A DNA stretch of 64,000 nucleotides. It comes from Frankia alni ACN14a (GTDB taxonomy: Bacteria; Actinomycetota; Actinomycetes; Frankiales; Frankiaceae). Of the stretch, positions 53,592 through 63,605 are shown piece by piece. The position numbers were made by a program, and so were the translations under genes. The notes beneath the pieces are model-generated. The model was not told where the DNA came from and did no database searches. It saw only the letters and a list, made by a program, of their open reading frames with translations. How positions within the stretch are numbered: position 1 is the first letter of the stretch; each line of letters starts with the position of its first letter. The DNA lies in NCBI RefSeq assembly GCF_000058485.1, contig NC_008278.1, positions 7,433,935 through 7,497,934 on the forward strand, written 5' to 3'.

Positions 53592-54230
53592 ATGAGCCGT
53601 CGCATCGCGAACATCACCTTGGACAACATCGACGACATGCCGCTGCCCTGCCGCCGCTGCGTGTTCTGGGAGCTCGATCCGGTCGCGCGCAGTCGCGCGG
53701 AGGAGACCGGAGCCACCGACCTGGAGAAGGAGGCCTGGGTTTCCGCGGCGCTTCTCGAATGGGGAAGCTGCGGGAAAATCGTCTATATCGATGACGTCCC
53801 GGCCGGCTTCGTCATGTTCGCGCCGCCCGCGTACGTGCCGCGCTCGGTCGCCTTCCCCACCAGCCCAGTGTCACCGGACGCGGTCCTGCTGATGACGGCG
53901 CTCATCGTGGAGGAGTTCGCCGGCCAGGGCCTTGGACGCATCCTCATCCAGTCCGTCACCAAGGAGATCCTGCGGCGGGGGTTCAAGGCGGTGGAGGCGT
54001 TCGGTGACCTGCAGGACTCGGGCACCCGGTGCGTGGTGCCGGCCGACTACCTGCTGGCCGTCGGATTCAAGACGGTCCGTCCCCATCACCGGTGGCCTCG
54101 GTTGCGTCTCGAGGTGAAGAACACGGTGAGCTGGCGCGAGGACGTCGAGGTCGCGCTGGAACGGCTGCTCGGTTCGATGACGCCGGAGGGCGTGCTCCGC
54201 AAGGTCGGCCAAGCCGGCAACCCCGCCTGA
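53592..54230 (+). CDS. GNAT family N-acetyltransferase
   Basis: 212-residue acetyltransferase. The acetyl-CoA loop is ALIVEEFAGQGLGRILIQSVTKE; KIVYIDDVPAGFVMFAPP is a core beta segment. CRRCVFWEL near the start carries a Cys pair typical of the actinobacterial gene next to parB. Substrate unknown. ATG at 53592 preferred over one nine codons upstream. Convergent with parB. Confidence 0.85.
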   Translation: MSRRIANITLDNIDDMPLPCRRCVFWELDPVARSRAEETGATDLEKEAWVSAALLEWGSCGKIVYIDDVPAGFVMFAPPAYVPRSVAFPTSPVSPDAVLLMTALIVEEFAGQGLGRILIQSVTKEILRRGFKAVEAFGDLQDSGTRCVVPADYLLAVGFKTVRPHHRWPRLRLEVKNTVSWREDVEVALERLLGSMTPEGVLRKVGQAGNPA

Positions 54231-54573
54231 CCGCCGCCGGGACGCCGCGCCCCCGCGTCCCGTACCGGCGGTCCTCGCCACTTCCCGCGTATCCTCCCGC
54301 CGGGCCGTCAGCGCGATTCTCCAGGAACCGGCGGTCCTCGCGCTTCCCGCGCGTCCCCCGTCGGGCGACATAGCGGGATCAAACCCGGTTCGCCGCCACC
54401 GCCACCGCCGGTACCGCGGCGTCGAACGGCACCGCGACGACGCGTTCCCGTCGGGTCGGCCGGCCCAGCCGCGCCCGACCAGGCCGCGCCTCGGACCGGT
54501 TCGTAGGCAGGCGCGGGCGTCATGGGCCCGCCGTCGTGGCGAGGACGCGACGACGGCGACGCGGCCGGGACGA
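54231..54573. other. gap between GNAT gene and parB, no gene
   Basis: 343 bp between convergent genes. An imperfect direct repeat of about 28 bp starts with ACCGGCGGTCCTCGC at 54264 and again at 54327. No convincing gene, and no terminator stronger than other GC-rich hairpins. Confidence 0.5.
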
Positions 54574-55575
54574 CTAACGCGGCGAAGCGGCGTCCGACGC
54601 GGTCGCGGGGGACATCACCGCGACGATCCGCTCCAGGTCCTCAAGCGAGCCGAACTCAACCGTGATCTTTCCCTTGGTGCGACCCATGTCGACCTTCACC
54701 CGCGTCTCGAAGCGGTCCGAAAGCTGGTCGGCGAGTCGCGACAGGGTGGGTGGGGTCGAGCGTGGGCCGCGCGGAGCGCGCTTGCGCGGCGTGTCCTCGT
54801 CCAGCGCGACGATCTCCTCGACGGCCCGGACGGACAGCCCCTCCGCGACGATGCGGGTGGCGAGCCGGTCCTGGGCCTCGGGATCCCGCAGCGAGAGCAG
54901 CGCCCGCGCATGCCCCGCCGAGAGCACGCCGGCCGCGACGCGCCGCTGCACCGCCGGCGACAGGCCGAGCAGGCGGATGGTGTTGGTGACGTGCGAGCGG
55001 GACCGGCCGAGCCGGCCGGCGAGCTCCTCGTGGGTCGCCCCGAAGTCCTTGAGGAGCTGTTCGTACGCCGCCGCCTCCTCCAGCGGGTTGAGCTGCTGGC
55101 GGTGCAGGTTCTCCAGCAGGGCATCGCGCAGCATGGCGTCGTCGGCGGTCTCCCGCACGATCGCGGGGATGCGGGTCAGCTCGGCGAGCTGGGACGCCCG
55201 CCAGCGCCGCTCTCCCATCACGAGCTCGTACTGCTCCCGCGCCACCTGCCGGACCACGACCGGCTGAAGCAGGCCGACCTCGCGCAGGCTCGCCGCGAGT
55301 TCCTCCAGCGCGTCCTCGTCGAAGTGCGTCCGAGGCTGGCGCGGGTTCGGGACGATCCACCCGACCTCCAGCTCGCGGAAGGTGGCGCCGTGGACGGGCA
55401 GCGGACCGGTGCTGTCCCCACCCCGCAGGCCGAAGGCGCCGAGGGGCCCGCCCCCGCCGTCGGGACGGCCTCCGTCGGCCGCGAGGCGAACGGCGTCGGG
55501 CCCGTCCGCGGGCGGGGGGGCGACGGGGATGAGCGCCCCGAGCCCGCGCCCCAGTCCGCTGCGGCGCGCGCTCAC
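54574..55575 (-). CDS. parB: chromosome partitioning protein ParB
   Basis: 333 residues. Start [16 protein letters not shown] is the ParA-stimulating N-terminus; [22 protein letters not shown] and GERRWRAS form the CTP-binding ParB/Srx domain; the parS-binding helix-turn-helix is [24 protein letters not shown]. The C-terminal dimer domain ends the protein. It loads at parS and organises the origin region. Its start overlaps the parA stop (55572-55575). Confidence 0.96.
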   Translation of the reverse strand: MSARRSGLGRGLGALIPVAPPPADGPDAVRLAADGGRPDGGGGPLGAFGLRGGDSTGPLPVHGATFRELEVGWIVPNPRQPRTHFDEDALEELAASLREVGLLQPVVVRQVAREQYELVMGERRWRASQLAELTRIPAIVRETADDAMLRDALLENLHRQQLNPLEEAAAYEQLLKDFGATHEELAGRLGRSRSHVTNTIRLLGLSPAVQRRVAAGVLSAGHARALLSLRDPEAQDRLATRIVAEGLSVRAVEEIVALDEDTPRKRAPRGPRSTPPTLSRLADQLSDRFETRVKVDMGRTKGKITVEFGSLEDLERIVAVMSPATASDAASPR

Positions 55576-56567
55576 CTGACCGCACCGTTCGGCTCGAAGC
55601 CCCGCTCGGCGAGCTCACGGGCCGCGGCCAGGTAGGACAGGGAGCCGCGGGAGGTCGGGTCGTAGGTCAGCGCCGACTGCCCGTAGCTCGGGGCCTCCGC
55701 GAGCCGGACGTTACGGGGGATCGTCGTGCCCAGCACCCGGTCCCCGAAGTGCTCCTTGACCTCGTGCACGACCTGATCGGCCAGCCTGGTGCGCGAGTCG
55801 TACATGGTCAACAGAATCGTCGACAGGCGCAGGTCCTGGTTGAGGTGGGCCTGGACGAGCTCCACGTTGCGCAACAGCATGCCGAGTCCCTCCAGCGCGT
55901 AGTACTCGCACTGGATCGGGATGAGCAGCTCCCGCGCCGCCACCAGCGCGTTGACGGTCAACAGGCCCAGCGACGGAGGACAGTCGATGAGGACGTAGTC
56001 GACCTCACGCTGCATGCTCTGGATGGCCCGGTGCAGGCGGTTCTCCCGCGCCACGAGCGAGACGAGCTCGATCTCGGCACCGGCCAGGTCGATCGTCGCC
56101 GGGGCACAGAACAGCGCGGGTGCCTCGGCCGAGGCCACGATGACCTCGTCAAGCGGACGGTCCCCGAGCAGCACCTCGTAGATGGAGGGGACGCCGGAGT
56201 GGTGGTCGATGCCGAGCGCCGTCGACGCGTTTCCCTGCGGATCGAGATCGATCACCAGGACACGGATGCCGTGCGACGCCAGGGCCGCGGCCAGGTTGAC
56301 CGTCGTCGTCGTCTTGCCCACGCCGCCCTTCTGGTTGGCCACCGAGATGATGCGCCGCCGAGTGGGACGGGGGAATGGTTGTCGTCGTTCTGCCGCCAAG
56401 GCTTCCACTGCTGCTGCCGCCGCCGCTCCGATCGGGGTCGACCGGTCGAGCGGGTCCAGCGGGGGAATGACGGAGTCGTGACCCCGATATCCCCCGCCCA
56501 CGGATCCGCCTCGGCCCGTCGACGCTGTTTCACGTGGAACGAGACTGCCCACGCGTCGGCTGGTCAC
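55572..56567 (-). CDS. parA: chromosome partitioning ATPase ParA
   Basis: 331-residue deviant Walker ATPase: [35 protein letters not shown] and [15 protein letters not shown]. About 85 residues of low-complexity sequence precede the ATPase core. The GTG at 56567 has GGGAGG six bases upstream and overlaps the end of rsmG by 38 bases; an ATG at 56624 is an alternative. A parS-like site lies within the first codons. Confidence 0.93.
   Translation of the reverse strand: MTSRRVGSLVPRETASTGRGGSVGGGYRGHDSVIPPLDPLDRSTPIGAAAAAAVEALAAERRQPFPRPTRRRIISVANQKGGVGKTTTTVNLAAALASHGIRVLVIDLDPQGNASTALGIDHHSGVPSIYEVLLGDRPLDEVIVASAEAPALFCAPATIDLAGAEIELVSLVARENRLHRAIQSMQREVDYVLIDCPPSLGLLTVNALVAARELLIPIQCEYYALEGLGMLLRNVELVQAHLNQDLRLSTILLTMYDSRTRLADQVVHEVKEHFGDRVLGTTIPRNVRLAEAPSYGQSALTYDPTSRGSLSYLAAARELAERGFEPNGAVR
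56527..56540. promoter_or_regulatory. parS-like site within the parA start region
   Basis: GTTTCACGTGGAAC matches the 14-bp parS palindrome at 13 positions (one change, G for A). It lies at the parA 5' end, next to the rsmG stop, a frequent place for parS. Confidence 0.75.
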
Positions 56568-57354
56568 GATCGACCTCCCGTGATCGTCGTGAGTCCCGCG
56601 CCGTTCGTCTGACCTGTCTGCCATCGTGCCGCTCACCGTCGCCGCGCCCTTTCCTGCCTTCGGCCCGGGAGAGCTGGGATGACCGCACGGCTCGGAGGAC
56701 GCGAGTGGGTTCGTCCACCCGTCCCTCTCCGCACACCACGACATCCACGGGATGCCACCCCTGGGTTCCGAGACTGCCGCGCGCGTCCTGCAACTCCTCC
56801 AGGATCCGCGAACCGCGCATCGCCAGCATGACACCACCCGGTTGCAGCATCGGAAGGAGGATTGCGCCCAGCCGCTCGAGCGGGGCGACCGCGCGTGCGA
56901 CGGCAACCCCGAATCTACGACCCTCCGGGCCGATTCCGGCATCCGGCGCGCGGCCACGCAGGACGGAAACCTGCTCCTCCAGACCCACGGCAGCCACAAC
57001 CTCCTGCAGAAAGCGGCAGCGTCGTTCCATCGGTTCGAGCAGCACGACCCGCACGTCCGGGCGGGCCAGCGCGAGGGGAATTCCCGGCAGACCGGCGCCG
57101 CTGCCCACGTCAACGGCGTCGGCACCCTCGGGAACGACCTCGGCGAGAACCCCACAGTTGATCACATGCCGCTCCCACAGCCGGTCGGTCTCCCGCGGAC
57201 CGATCAGCCCGCGTTCCACTCCCGCGGTCGCCAGCAGCTCGGTGAAACGCTCCGCCGCCGCGAGACGCGGGCCGAACAGCTCGGCCGCGGCCGCCGGTGC
57301 CGCTGGCGGGGGACCCACGGGACGCACCGGACGCGAGGGGTCCGAGTCGGTCAT
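56530..57354 (-). CDS. rsmG: 16S rRNA (guanine-N7) methyltransferase RsmG
   Basis: 274-residue SAM-dependent enzyme modifying G527 of 16S r[24 protein letters not shown], the SAM loop [17 protein letters not shown], and [15 protein letters not shown] are visible. A basic 40-residue C-terminal extension ([18 protein letters not shown]) overlaps the parA start region. The ATG at 57354 gives a short Pro/Ala-rich lead before the family core. Confidence 0.94.
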   Translation of the reverse strand: MTDSDPSRPVRPVGPPPAAPAAAAELFGPRLAAAERFTELLATAGVERGLIGPRETDRLWERHVINCGVLAEVVPEGADAVDVGSGAGLPGIPLALARPDVRVVLLEPMERRCRFLQEVVAAVGLEEQVSVLRGRAPDAGIGPEGRRFGVAVARAVAPLERLGAILLPMLQPGGVMLAMRGSRILEELQDARGSLGTQGWHPVDVVVCGEGRVDEPTRVLRAVRSSQLSRAEGRKGRGDGERHDGRQVRRTARDSRRSREVDRDQPTRGQSRST

Positions 57355-57765
57355 CGCACACCCACCCGGGCCAGTCCGGTGGTGCCATCCCCGCCGTCGG
57401 CACCACCGTCGCCGTCTGAGCCACCACCGACAGTGGCGGCGGTGCCGGCGCCGGGTGGGCGGGGCCGGCCGGACCCCGGCCGAGGCAGCCAGCCGGGTGG
57501 ACCGCCGCCGGGGACCGCGGGTCGGGAGAGGCAGGACGACAGCAGCAGAGGATCGCGCACCCGACAAGCATCCCCGCTGCACCGGGCGGGGCATACGCCG
57601 CGGTGCCGTCGGGTCCCGTCGGCCCGCATCAGCCGCCGCTGCGAGCCCGGGGCCACCGCGGGCCGAGGTCACCGCGGGCCGAGGTCACCGACGTAGCGCC
57701 GCTCGGGCGTGACGTCGGACGCCGAGCCCCGACACCGATGGTCGGGGTCACCGGCGGAGGCCGGG
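57355..57765. other. gap upstream of rsmG, no gene
   Basis: 411 bp of GC-rich sequence after the end of the glycosyltransferase gene. A 16-bp tandem duplication (ACCGCGGGCCGAGGTC at 57655 and 57671) is present; no motif-bearing frame. The rsmG promoter is expected here. Confidence 0.5.
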
Positions 57766-60075
57766 TCAGTGGTAGGCGACGATGACCCGCCGGGGCGGCG
57801 GGGTGCCTGCGGAGCAACGGTCATAGCGGGTCAGCACGCCGGTCAGCCGGAAGGTCCAGTCCTCGGTCGCGCACCAGCCGGCCCGGTGCAACGGCGCGAG
57901 CTGACCAGCCAGGCCCGTCCGCTCGATGTCGAAGACGAAGACGAGCAGGTGCCCGGGCGGAACGGGGCGCTGCGCAAGCTGGCGCAGCAGCGCGGGCGCG
58001 GCGCCGCCGAAGAAGACGGTGTCCCGTCGGGGGATCCGGGCGGGCGTACCTGCCCCGCCGCTTCCGGCCGCCCGGGCATCCGCCGCACGTCCCGCGGGCC
58101 GGTGGCCATCGACGACGCTCACCCCGTCGGCCCCCGAACGGCCGACGAGGACGGCGCGGCGCGGCGCGGGTATCGCCACCCGGGCGCCACCGGCGGACCC
58201 TCCACCCGCGGACACCCCGTCCGCGGACACCTCGCCGGCGGACGTCTCAGTCGCGGGACTCTCGCCGGCAGACCTCTCGCCGGCAGACCTCTCGCCGGCG
58301 GCGGAGTCGGCCGTGCCGCCGGCGCCGCTTCGCCGCGGGCGGCCGTCCCCTGCGGGGCCGGGCTGGAGATCGCTGGGCTCGCGCGGCCCGTCGTCGCTGG
58401 CCTCCATCGCGTAGAGCCAACCCGGACGGGCCAGTCTGCCGCCGACCGCGACGACGTCACCGGGCCGGGCCACCCGTCGGGTGACGATGGCCGCGTCGAC
58501 CATCAGGTCCAGGCCGCGCAGGCGGTCCTGGTGTTCCCAGAGTGGACGGCTGCCCGACACCGACGTCTGCATGAGCAGCACCCCGCAGCCGGTGATCGCG
58601 ACGACCGCCGCGAGGGGGAGCGCTACCGCGGCCCGGGCGAGGCCGACTCGCGAGACCGCGAGTCCAGGCACCGGCGTGGCGCCGACCGGGGGTGAAGGCG
58701 GCGGAGAAGCCGGGGACACAGGAGAAGCCGGAGAGGCGGGAGAGGCCGGGGGAGTCGGGACCAGCGTCCCGGAGAGTGCAAGCGTACCGTCGCCTTCCGT
58801 CACCACCCTCGGCGAGAAGACGGAATGTGAGCGCTCGGCCACGGATCCCGGCAGGGTGAGGGTTGGGGGACTACCCTTCGAGCGCCCAGCGGCCCGCTGG
58901 GGCCCGCCGCGGGGCAGATGGCCTCGCACCGCCGACAGGAGGGACCGAATCACCCGCTCGGCACCCACCACCACCACAACAACGAGCAGTGGCACCACGT
59001 ACAGGTTGGTCCGGGTCGGTCCGAACGGCCAGTACCGAGCGGCGCTCGCGCCGAGCATCATCAGCTCCGCGCCGCCGAGCGCGGCGAGCAGAGTCCGGCC
59101 CTGCCGGTGACGGGCGAGCGCCACGACGCCGGTTCCGCCCGCCACGACGACCGCGACCGCGATCAGGACGGCCGGTGCGGAACCGAACGGCCCGGCGGGC
59201 ACCGTGCCGTGGACGAGGCTCGGGTCGAAGCGGTCGATTCCCGGCGGCGAGCCGGTGACGGTGGCACGGACCTGATCGGCGACGAACCGCAGTGCCGCCC
59301 ACGGCCCGCGGCCGGCGAGGAACTGGCGATCCCAGTAGTCGCCATTGCGCTGACTGGACTGGTGGGCGACGAACCCGACGGTGTGCACGGTGCTGAGGGC
59401 GAGCGCGGGCAGGCACTCGACCAGCCGCCACCGCCGCGCCGGGCCCCGCCACACGTCGACCGCAACCAGCGGGAGCACCACGAAGATCCCAGGCACGGCG
59501 ACGAGCGCCAGCACCCCCGCCGCCGTCCGCCGGACCAGGCGGCCACGGTCGGGCCCTCGCGCGGCCCCGGCGGCCGGGACCTCGTCGGGCGGCTCGCGCG
59601 GGTCCGAGGTCCAGACGACGACGATGCACACCGCGGCGAGCGCCTCGACCGTGTACGGCTTGAGCTGGGTGGCGAGGTCCAGAAACGTCGTGTTCAGGCA
59701 CAGCCAGCCGGCGGCGAACACCGCCGAGGTCGTCCCGGCGAACCTGCGGGTGAGCACGACGATCGCGGCCCCGAGCAGGGGCAGCGCGACGAAGCCGGGC
59801 AGCCGCAGCGACCACGAGTGCCAACCGAACGCCTCGCCCGCGAGCCGGGTGATCCCGAGCCAGCCGAGCGCGGACGGGGTGTTGGCGACCGTCAGCTCCG
59901 ACCAGAACGACGCCAGCGGCTCGCTGACGAAGTGCGCCCGCCAGATCTCGTCGTACCAGAGTGGCCTGGTCAGGTAGGCGTGCAACAGGCCCAGGACGCC
60001 GGCCAGGCCGAGCGCGACCGCGCCGGCCGCCACCACCGTGGACCGCCCAGGCCGACGACGGCCCGCAGGCGGCAC
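57766..60075 (-). CDS. GT-C-type glycosyltransferase membrane protein
   Basis: 769 residues, about ten transmembrane helices in the first 450. TRPLWYDEIWRAHFV is the first-loop acidic motif of polyprenyl-phosphate-sugar-dependent (ArnT/PMT-like) transferases, and LGWLGITRLAGEAFGWHSWSLRLPGFVALPLLG continues the family pattern. The middle cytoplasmic segment has VSPASP-type repeats, and a second extracellular region carries SAGERSAGERSAGE repeats. Acceptor unknown. It separates rsmG from jag, which are adjacent in most actinobacteria. Confidence 0.78.
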   Translation of the reverse strand: MPPAGRRRPGRSTVVAAGAVALGLAGVLGLLHAYLTRPLWYDEIWRAHFVSEPLASFWSELTVANTPSALGWLGITRLAGEAFGWHSWSLRLPGFVALPLLGAAIVVLTRRFAGTTSAVFAAGWLCLNTTFLDLATQLKPYTVEALAAVCIVVVWTSDPREPPDEVPAAGAARGPDRGRLVRRTAAGVLALVAVPGIFVVLPLVAVDVWRGPARRWRLVECLPALALSTVHTVGFVAHQSSQRNGDYWDRQFLAGRGPWAALRFVADQVRATVTGSPPGIDRFDPSLVHGTVPAGPFGSAPAVLIAVAVVVAGGTGVVALARHRQGRTLLAALGGAELMMLGASAARYWPFGPTRTNLYVVPLLVVVVVVGAERVIRSLLSAVRGHLPRGGPQRAAGRSKGSPPTLTLPGSVAERSHSVFSPRVVTEGDGTLALSGTLVPTPPASPASPASPVSPASPPPSPPVGATPVPGLAVSRVGLARAAVALPLAAVVAITGCGVLLMQTSVSGSRPLWEHQDRLRGLDLMVDAAIVTRRVARPGDVVAVGGRLARPGWLYAMEASDDGPREPSDLQPGPAGDGRPRRSGAGGTADSAAGERSAGERSAGESPATETSAGEVSADGVSAGGGSAGGARVAIPAPRRAVLVGRSGADGVSVVDGHRPAGRAADARAAGSGGAGTPARIPRRDTVFFGGAAPALLRQLAQRPVPPGHLLVFVFDIERTGLAGQLAPLHRAGWCATEDWTFRLTGVLTRYDRCSAGTPPPRRVIVAYH

Positions 60076-60283
60076 GGCATCCCCCGATCAGCAGCGGCGC
60101 CTACCGCCGCACCTCCAGCCCGAATCTAGCGCCCGACACCGACCCCCATCGCGGGGGAGGTCGTTGTGCCCGCCCGGCGAGGTCCGCGCGCAACACTCCG
60201 CATCAGACGCCCGCGCGCCGGTCGTCCCCATGCCGGGCGGCCGAGTGCCGGTCGAGCGGGGGCCGGGGCAGCCAGGGGCCGGG

Positions 60284-60841
60284 TCAGCCGAGCAGGATGA
60301 CGACCCGCCGGCTCGGCTCCTCGCCCTCGGACTCACTGTGGACGCCGTCGATCTCGGCGATGGCGTCGTGGACGACCTTGCGCTCGAACGGGGTCATCGG
60401 GGCGAGCGTCTCGGGCTTGCCCCGTTCGATCGCGCGCTCCGCCGCCGCCGTCGCGATCTTACGGAGTTCGACCCGACGCCGCGCTCGGTGACCGCCGACG
60501 TCGAGCATGAGGCGGCTACGGTTCCCGGTCTTCTGCAGGACGGCGAGCCTGGTGAGTTCCTGCAGCGCCTCGAGGGTCTCACCGCCGGTCCCGATCAGCT
60601 TGTCGAGCCTCTCGCCGACCACCGCGACGACAGCCCGACCACCCTCGACGTCGAGATCGAGGTCGCCGTCCATGTCGACGATGTCGAGCAGGCCCTCGAT
60701 GTAGTCGGCGGCGATCTCCCCCTCCTGTTCGAGGTCGACGAGTCGCCGCTCCTGCGGGCTGAGCCCGGCCTCCTCCGGGGAGCCTTGCTCTTCGGAGACT
60801 CCAGCTCCATCCACAGCCAGGTCAGGTGCCGAACCGGTCAT
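60284..60841 (-). CDS. jag: RNA-binding protein Jag/KhpB (KH and R3H domains)
   Basis: 185 residues. The KH-like segment DKLIGTGGETLEALQELTRLAVL and the R3H motif (RRVELRKIATAAAERAIERGKPETLAPMTPFERKVVHDAI) are clear. It binds RNA and influences cell elongation and division in Gram-positives. The N-terminal 30 residues are acidic and disordered. 118 bp separate it from yidC. Confidence 0.93.
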   Translation of the reverse strand: MTGSAPDLAVDGAGVSEEQGSPEEAGLSPQERRLVDLEQEGEIAADYIEGLLDIVDMDGDLDLDVEGGRAVVAVVGERLDKLIGTGGETLEALQELTRLAVLQKTGNRSRLMLDVGGHRARRRVELRKIATAAAERAIERGKPETLAPMTPFERKVVHDAIAEIDGVHSESEGEEPSRRVVILLG

Positions 60842-60959
60842 CAGCGCTTCTCCAGGGGAACAGGGGGCGGCGGAGCAGAGATTACGGGATGCCCCCGCAT
60901 CGTGACGAAATCAGGGGGACCGGCGAGTTCGCCCGCCGGCCGGGGAAGGGCTCCCCGGG

Positions 60960-62372
60960 TCAACGCCGCCCGCCGGGCCGCTTGCCCTTGCCTCGCCGCT
61001 TGGCGGGACGGGAACCACCGACCTGGCGGCGGACGCCGGCGGGAGCCGGGACGGGGCGGGTCGCCGCGCCGTCGCCCGCCGCGGGCACGGCCGCGGGTTC
61101 CGCACCGCTGCCGGCCGCTGCGGCGGCCTTGCCCGGTGAGCTCTTACGGCCGCCCGACGAGGCCTTCCCTCCCGCAGTCTTCCCCCCCGCGGCCGTGGAA
61201 CGCGCCGCTGCGGGGACGTCATCGGCTCCCCCGGCCGCGCCCGCGACCGGCGGGGCGGCAGGCGGCTGCGAGGGCTTTGCCGCCGCCGACGCGCCGCTGC
61301 GGGACCGGGTCCCGGGCGGGGCCGACGACGAGCCTCGCCCTGCCTTCGCCGCACCGCCCTTGACCCCGGCACCCTTCGCCGCGGTCGAACCGCCGCCCGT
61401 CGCGGCCATCGCCCCCGCGCCGGAGTCGCCGCTCTTGGCCAGGCTCGGGCCGCCCGCAGCCGCCGGCCGCGCGCGGTTCCTGGACTTGGCACCGGCACGC
61501 ACGCCGGGCGCCGGACGCGCCGGAGTGGGCGCTGCATCGGCGCCGGTGCGAGCACCGGGGAGCCGGCCACCGGCGGCGAGTGGGCGGACCGGCGGCATCC
61601 TCTTGATCACGAAGAACTGCTGGCCCATGCTCCACAGGTTGGTCGTCAGCCAGTAGAGCAGCACCGCGATCGGGAACCGGAAACCGAAGATCGCGAGCAT
61701 CAGCGGGGAGCCGTAGAGCAGAACCTTCTGGACGATCGCCTGCTGCGGATCCACCGGCCCGGTACGAGCCATGATCTGCCGCTGGGTCATGAAGGTGGTC
61801 AGACCCATCAGCACGATCAGCACGACCGCGAGGATCTTGACGTGGGTGCTGTTCACCCCGAGGAAGTGCACGAAGTCGCTGTCGGAACCGAACTCGCTGG
61901 CGAGCGAGATCCCGAAGACCTTGGCCGAGGCGATCTGCTCGACCTGGTCCGCGGACAGCCCCACCCGGGGCCGCCAGACAAGGGCGCCGTTCGGGCCCTC
62001 GTTCATCGGGGCCAGGTGGGTGAACACGTGGAACAGCGAGATGAACAACGGGATCTGGAGCAGAATCGGCAGGCAGCCGAGAAGCGGGTTGCCGTGCTCC
62101 TTCTGCAGCGCCATGATCTCTTGCTGCATGCGGGGCTTGTCGTGCCCGTACTTCTCCCGGATCTCCTTGATCCGAGGCTGCATCATCTGCATCGTCCGCT
62201 GCGACTTCACCTGCTTGACGAACAGCGGGAAGATCAGGACACGCACCGCGATGACGAGCAGGACGACCGAGAAGGCCCAGGCGAAGAAGCTGTCGGCGCC
62301 GAAGATCGGCGCGAACCCCTTGTGGAAGAAGACGATCGCGTTCGCCGCGAGATGGTAAAGGGGATTCAACAA
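60960..62372 (-). CDS. yidC: membrane protein insertase YidC
   Basis: 470 residues. About five helices: [27 protein letters not shown] carries the conserved groove Arg, then the cytoplasmic hairpin [21 protein letters not shown], and [22 protein letters not shown]. Residues about 265-470 are a long basic Ala/Gly/Pro tail ([19 protein letters not shown]) ending [13 protein letters not shown], which could bind the ribosome. It inserts membrane proteins with or without Sec. It overlaps yidD by 7 bases. Confidence 0.95.
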   Translation of the reverse strand: MLNPLYHLAANAIVFFHKGFAPIFGADSFFAWAFSVVLLVIAVRVLIFPLFVKQVKSQRTMQMMQPRIKEIREKYGHDKPRMQQEIMALQKEHGNPLLGCLPILLQIPLFISLFHVFTHLAPMNEGPNGALVWRPRVGLSADQVEQIASAKVFGISLASEFGSDSDFVHFLGVNSTHVKILAVVLIVLMGLTTFMTQRQIMARTGPVDPQQAIVQKVLLYGSPLMLAIFGFRFPIAVLLYWLTTNLWSMGQQFFVIKRMPPVRPLAAGGRLPGARTGADAAPTPARPAPGVRAGAKSRNRARPAAAGGPSLAKSGDSGAGAMAATGGGSTAAKGAGVKGGAAKAGRGSSSAPPGTRSRSGASAAAKPSQPPAAPPVAGAAGGADDVPAAARSTAAGGKTAGGKASSGGRKSSPGKAAAAAGSGAEPAAVPAAGDGAATRPVPAPAGVRRQVGGSRPAKRRGKGKRPGGRR

Positions 62373-63007
62373 CGTTCGGACTCCTCACGCCCACGGTCCG
62401 CGACCGGAACCGACGATCTCGGCCCGCGTCCCCTCGGCCGGAGACGGAAAGCCATGCCTGTGGGCCGGCGCGACCGCACCGGTGATCCGGGCGCGACCGC
62501 GCGGTTACCACGCCCGGAGACGGTCGTCACCCCTCTGGGTTTGCGAACGACTCCCGGCCCCGCGCTGGTTCCCGGATCGGCGGTCGTTCCGGGATCCGTC
62601 CCGATACCCGGCGGCCTGCCGGTGGGCGCAGGCCGATCGGAGGGCACATGCCGGTCGGTGGGCTCGCCGGGGACCGGGTCGTACCCGCCGGCCGAGAGCG
62701 GCTGGCAGCGCAGCAGCCGGCCGACGGCCAACGCCCCACCGCGCATGCCGCCATGGCGGCGAACCGCCGTCAGCGCGTAGGCGCTGCACGACGGCTCGAA
62801 CCGGCACATGCCGGCGTTGCGGCCCGACCAGCCGGCCCGATAGAGCCGCACGAGCCCGGCGAACACCCAGGCCAGCGGCCCTCGGACCGCCCCGTCGGCG
62901 GTGCGGGCCACGGTCGGCAGGCGCCTGCGGGCCAGCCCGGAGGCCAGCACAAGATCAAGGACAAGGGCCACGGCCAGCGCCACGAGCAGGAACATCCCGA
63001 CGGTCAT
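62366..63007 (-). CDS. yidD: membrane protein insertion efficiency factor YidD
   Basis: 213 residues, longer than the usual 70-120. The family core [36 protein letters not shown] and [16 protein letters not shown] occupies the middle, with the conserved CRFEPSCS. Upstream is one hydrophobic helix ([18 protein letters not shown]). The final 90 residues are a disordered Pro/Gly/Arg tail. ATG at 63007 overlaps the rnpA stop (ATGA). Confidence 0.88.
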   Translation of the reverse strand: MTVGMFLLVALAVALVLDLVLASGLARRRLPTVARTADGAVRGPLAWVFAGLVRLYRAGWSGRNAGMCRFEPSCSAYALTAVRRHGGMRGGALAVGRLLRCQPLSAGGYDPVPGEPTDRHVPSDRPAPTGRPPGIGTDPGTTADPGTSAGPGVVRKPRGVTTVSGRGNRAVAPGSPVRSRRPTGMAFRLRPRGRGPRSSVPVADRGREESERC

Positions 63008-63438
63008 CGGCCGCTTCCCACCACGAGCCGCGCCGGTCGGGCCGGCTGCGCACGCGCGCCGTCGCCCCGACCGTCCGAACCCCGACCATCCGCGGCCGGG
63101 CGGGCACGCAGGGCCCGCGCAATCGCGTCGTCCAGGGCCTGACCGAGCCGCTCGGAGCTGGCCGAGGCCGCCTCCGGCAGGGCGCGGACGACGACCATCG
63201 TTCCCGGGGGCAGCCGGTCCAACCGGGCCCGCACCTGCTCTCGCAGGCGGCGACGCACCCGGTTGCGCACCACGGCCTTGCCGACCCGGCGTCCGACGAC
63301 GAAACCCGCGCGTGGGGGCTCCCCACTGGTTGTCCACACGCTGTGGACAACCAGTGGACCGGACCTGGTCCGCCGGCCCGCGGTCCCCACGTGGGCATGC
63401 TCGCCCCGGGTCCGCACGCGGGAGACCTCGGGAAGCAT
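63004..63438 (-). CDS. rnpA: ribonuclease P protein component
   Basis: 144 residues. The RNase P signature is [31 protein letters not shown]. The N-terminal strand ([14 protein letters not shown]) is encoded by a perfect 16-bp inverted repeat containing two DnaA boxes. It assists the catalytic RNA in tRNA 5' processing. A 35-residue C-terminal Arg/Gly extension is added. 29 bp after rpmH. Confidence 0.94.
   Translation of the reverse strand: MLPEVSRVRTRGEHAHVGTAGRRTRSGPLVVHSVWTTSGEPPRAGFVVGRRVGKAVVRNRVRRRLREQVRARLDRLPPGTMVVVRALPEAASASSERLGQALDDAIARALRARPAADGRGSDGRGDGARAQPARPARLVVGSGR
63323..63357. repeat. 16-bp perfect inverted repeat with two facing DnaA boxes
   Basis: CCACTGGTTGTCCACA and TGTGGACAACCAGTGG flank a 3-base centre (CGC). 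Each arm holds a perfect Streptomyces-type DnaA box TTGTCCACA (63330-63338 and, inverted, 63342-63350). It is inside rnpA, close to where dnaA/oriC should begin. Confidence 0.85.
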
Positions 63439-63467
63439 GTCAGCCGGGGTACAGCAGGAACCCGCCG

Positions 63468-63605
63468 TCAGGCGGAGAGCTCGCTGCGGCCCTTGCGACG
63501 GCGGGCAGAGACGATGGAACGACCAGCGCGGGTCCGCATGCGCAGCCGGAACCCGTGCGTGCGGGCCCGCCGGCGGTTGTTCGGCTGGAAGGTGCGCTTA
63601 CTCAC
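63468..63605 (-). CDS. rpmH: 50S ribosomal protein L34
   Basis: 45-residue basic protein [39 protein letters not shown] (segments contiguous), GTG start at 63605. First gene of the rpmH-rnpA-yidD-yidC transcript and the usual left neighbour of dnaA. Confidence 0.97.
   Translation of the reverse strand: MSKRTFQPNNRRRARTHGFRLRMRTRAGRSIVSARRRKGRSELSA

Noticed and set aside
63386..63400. CACGTG-centred palindrome in rnpA considered as parS
   Set aside because: The sequence CCCCACGTGGGC lacks the GTTT/AAAC flanks required for ParB.
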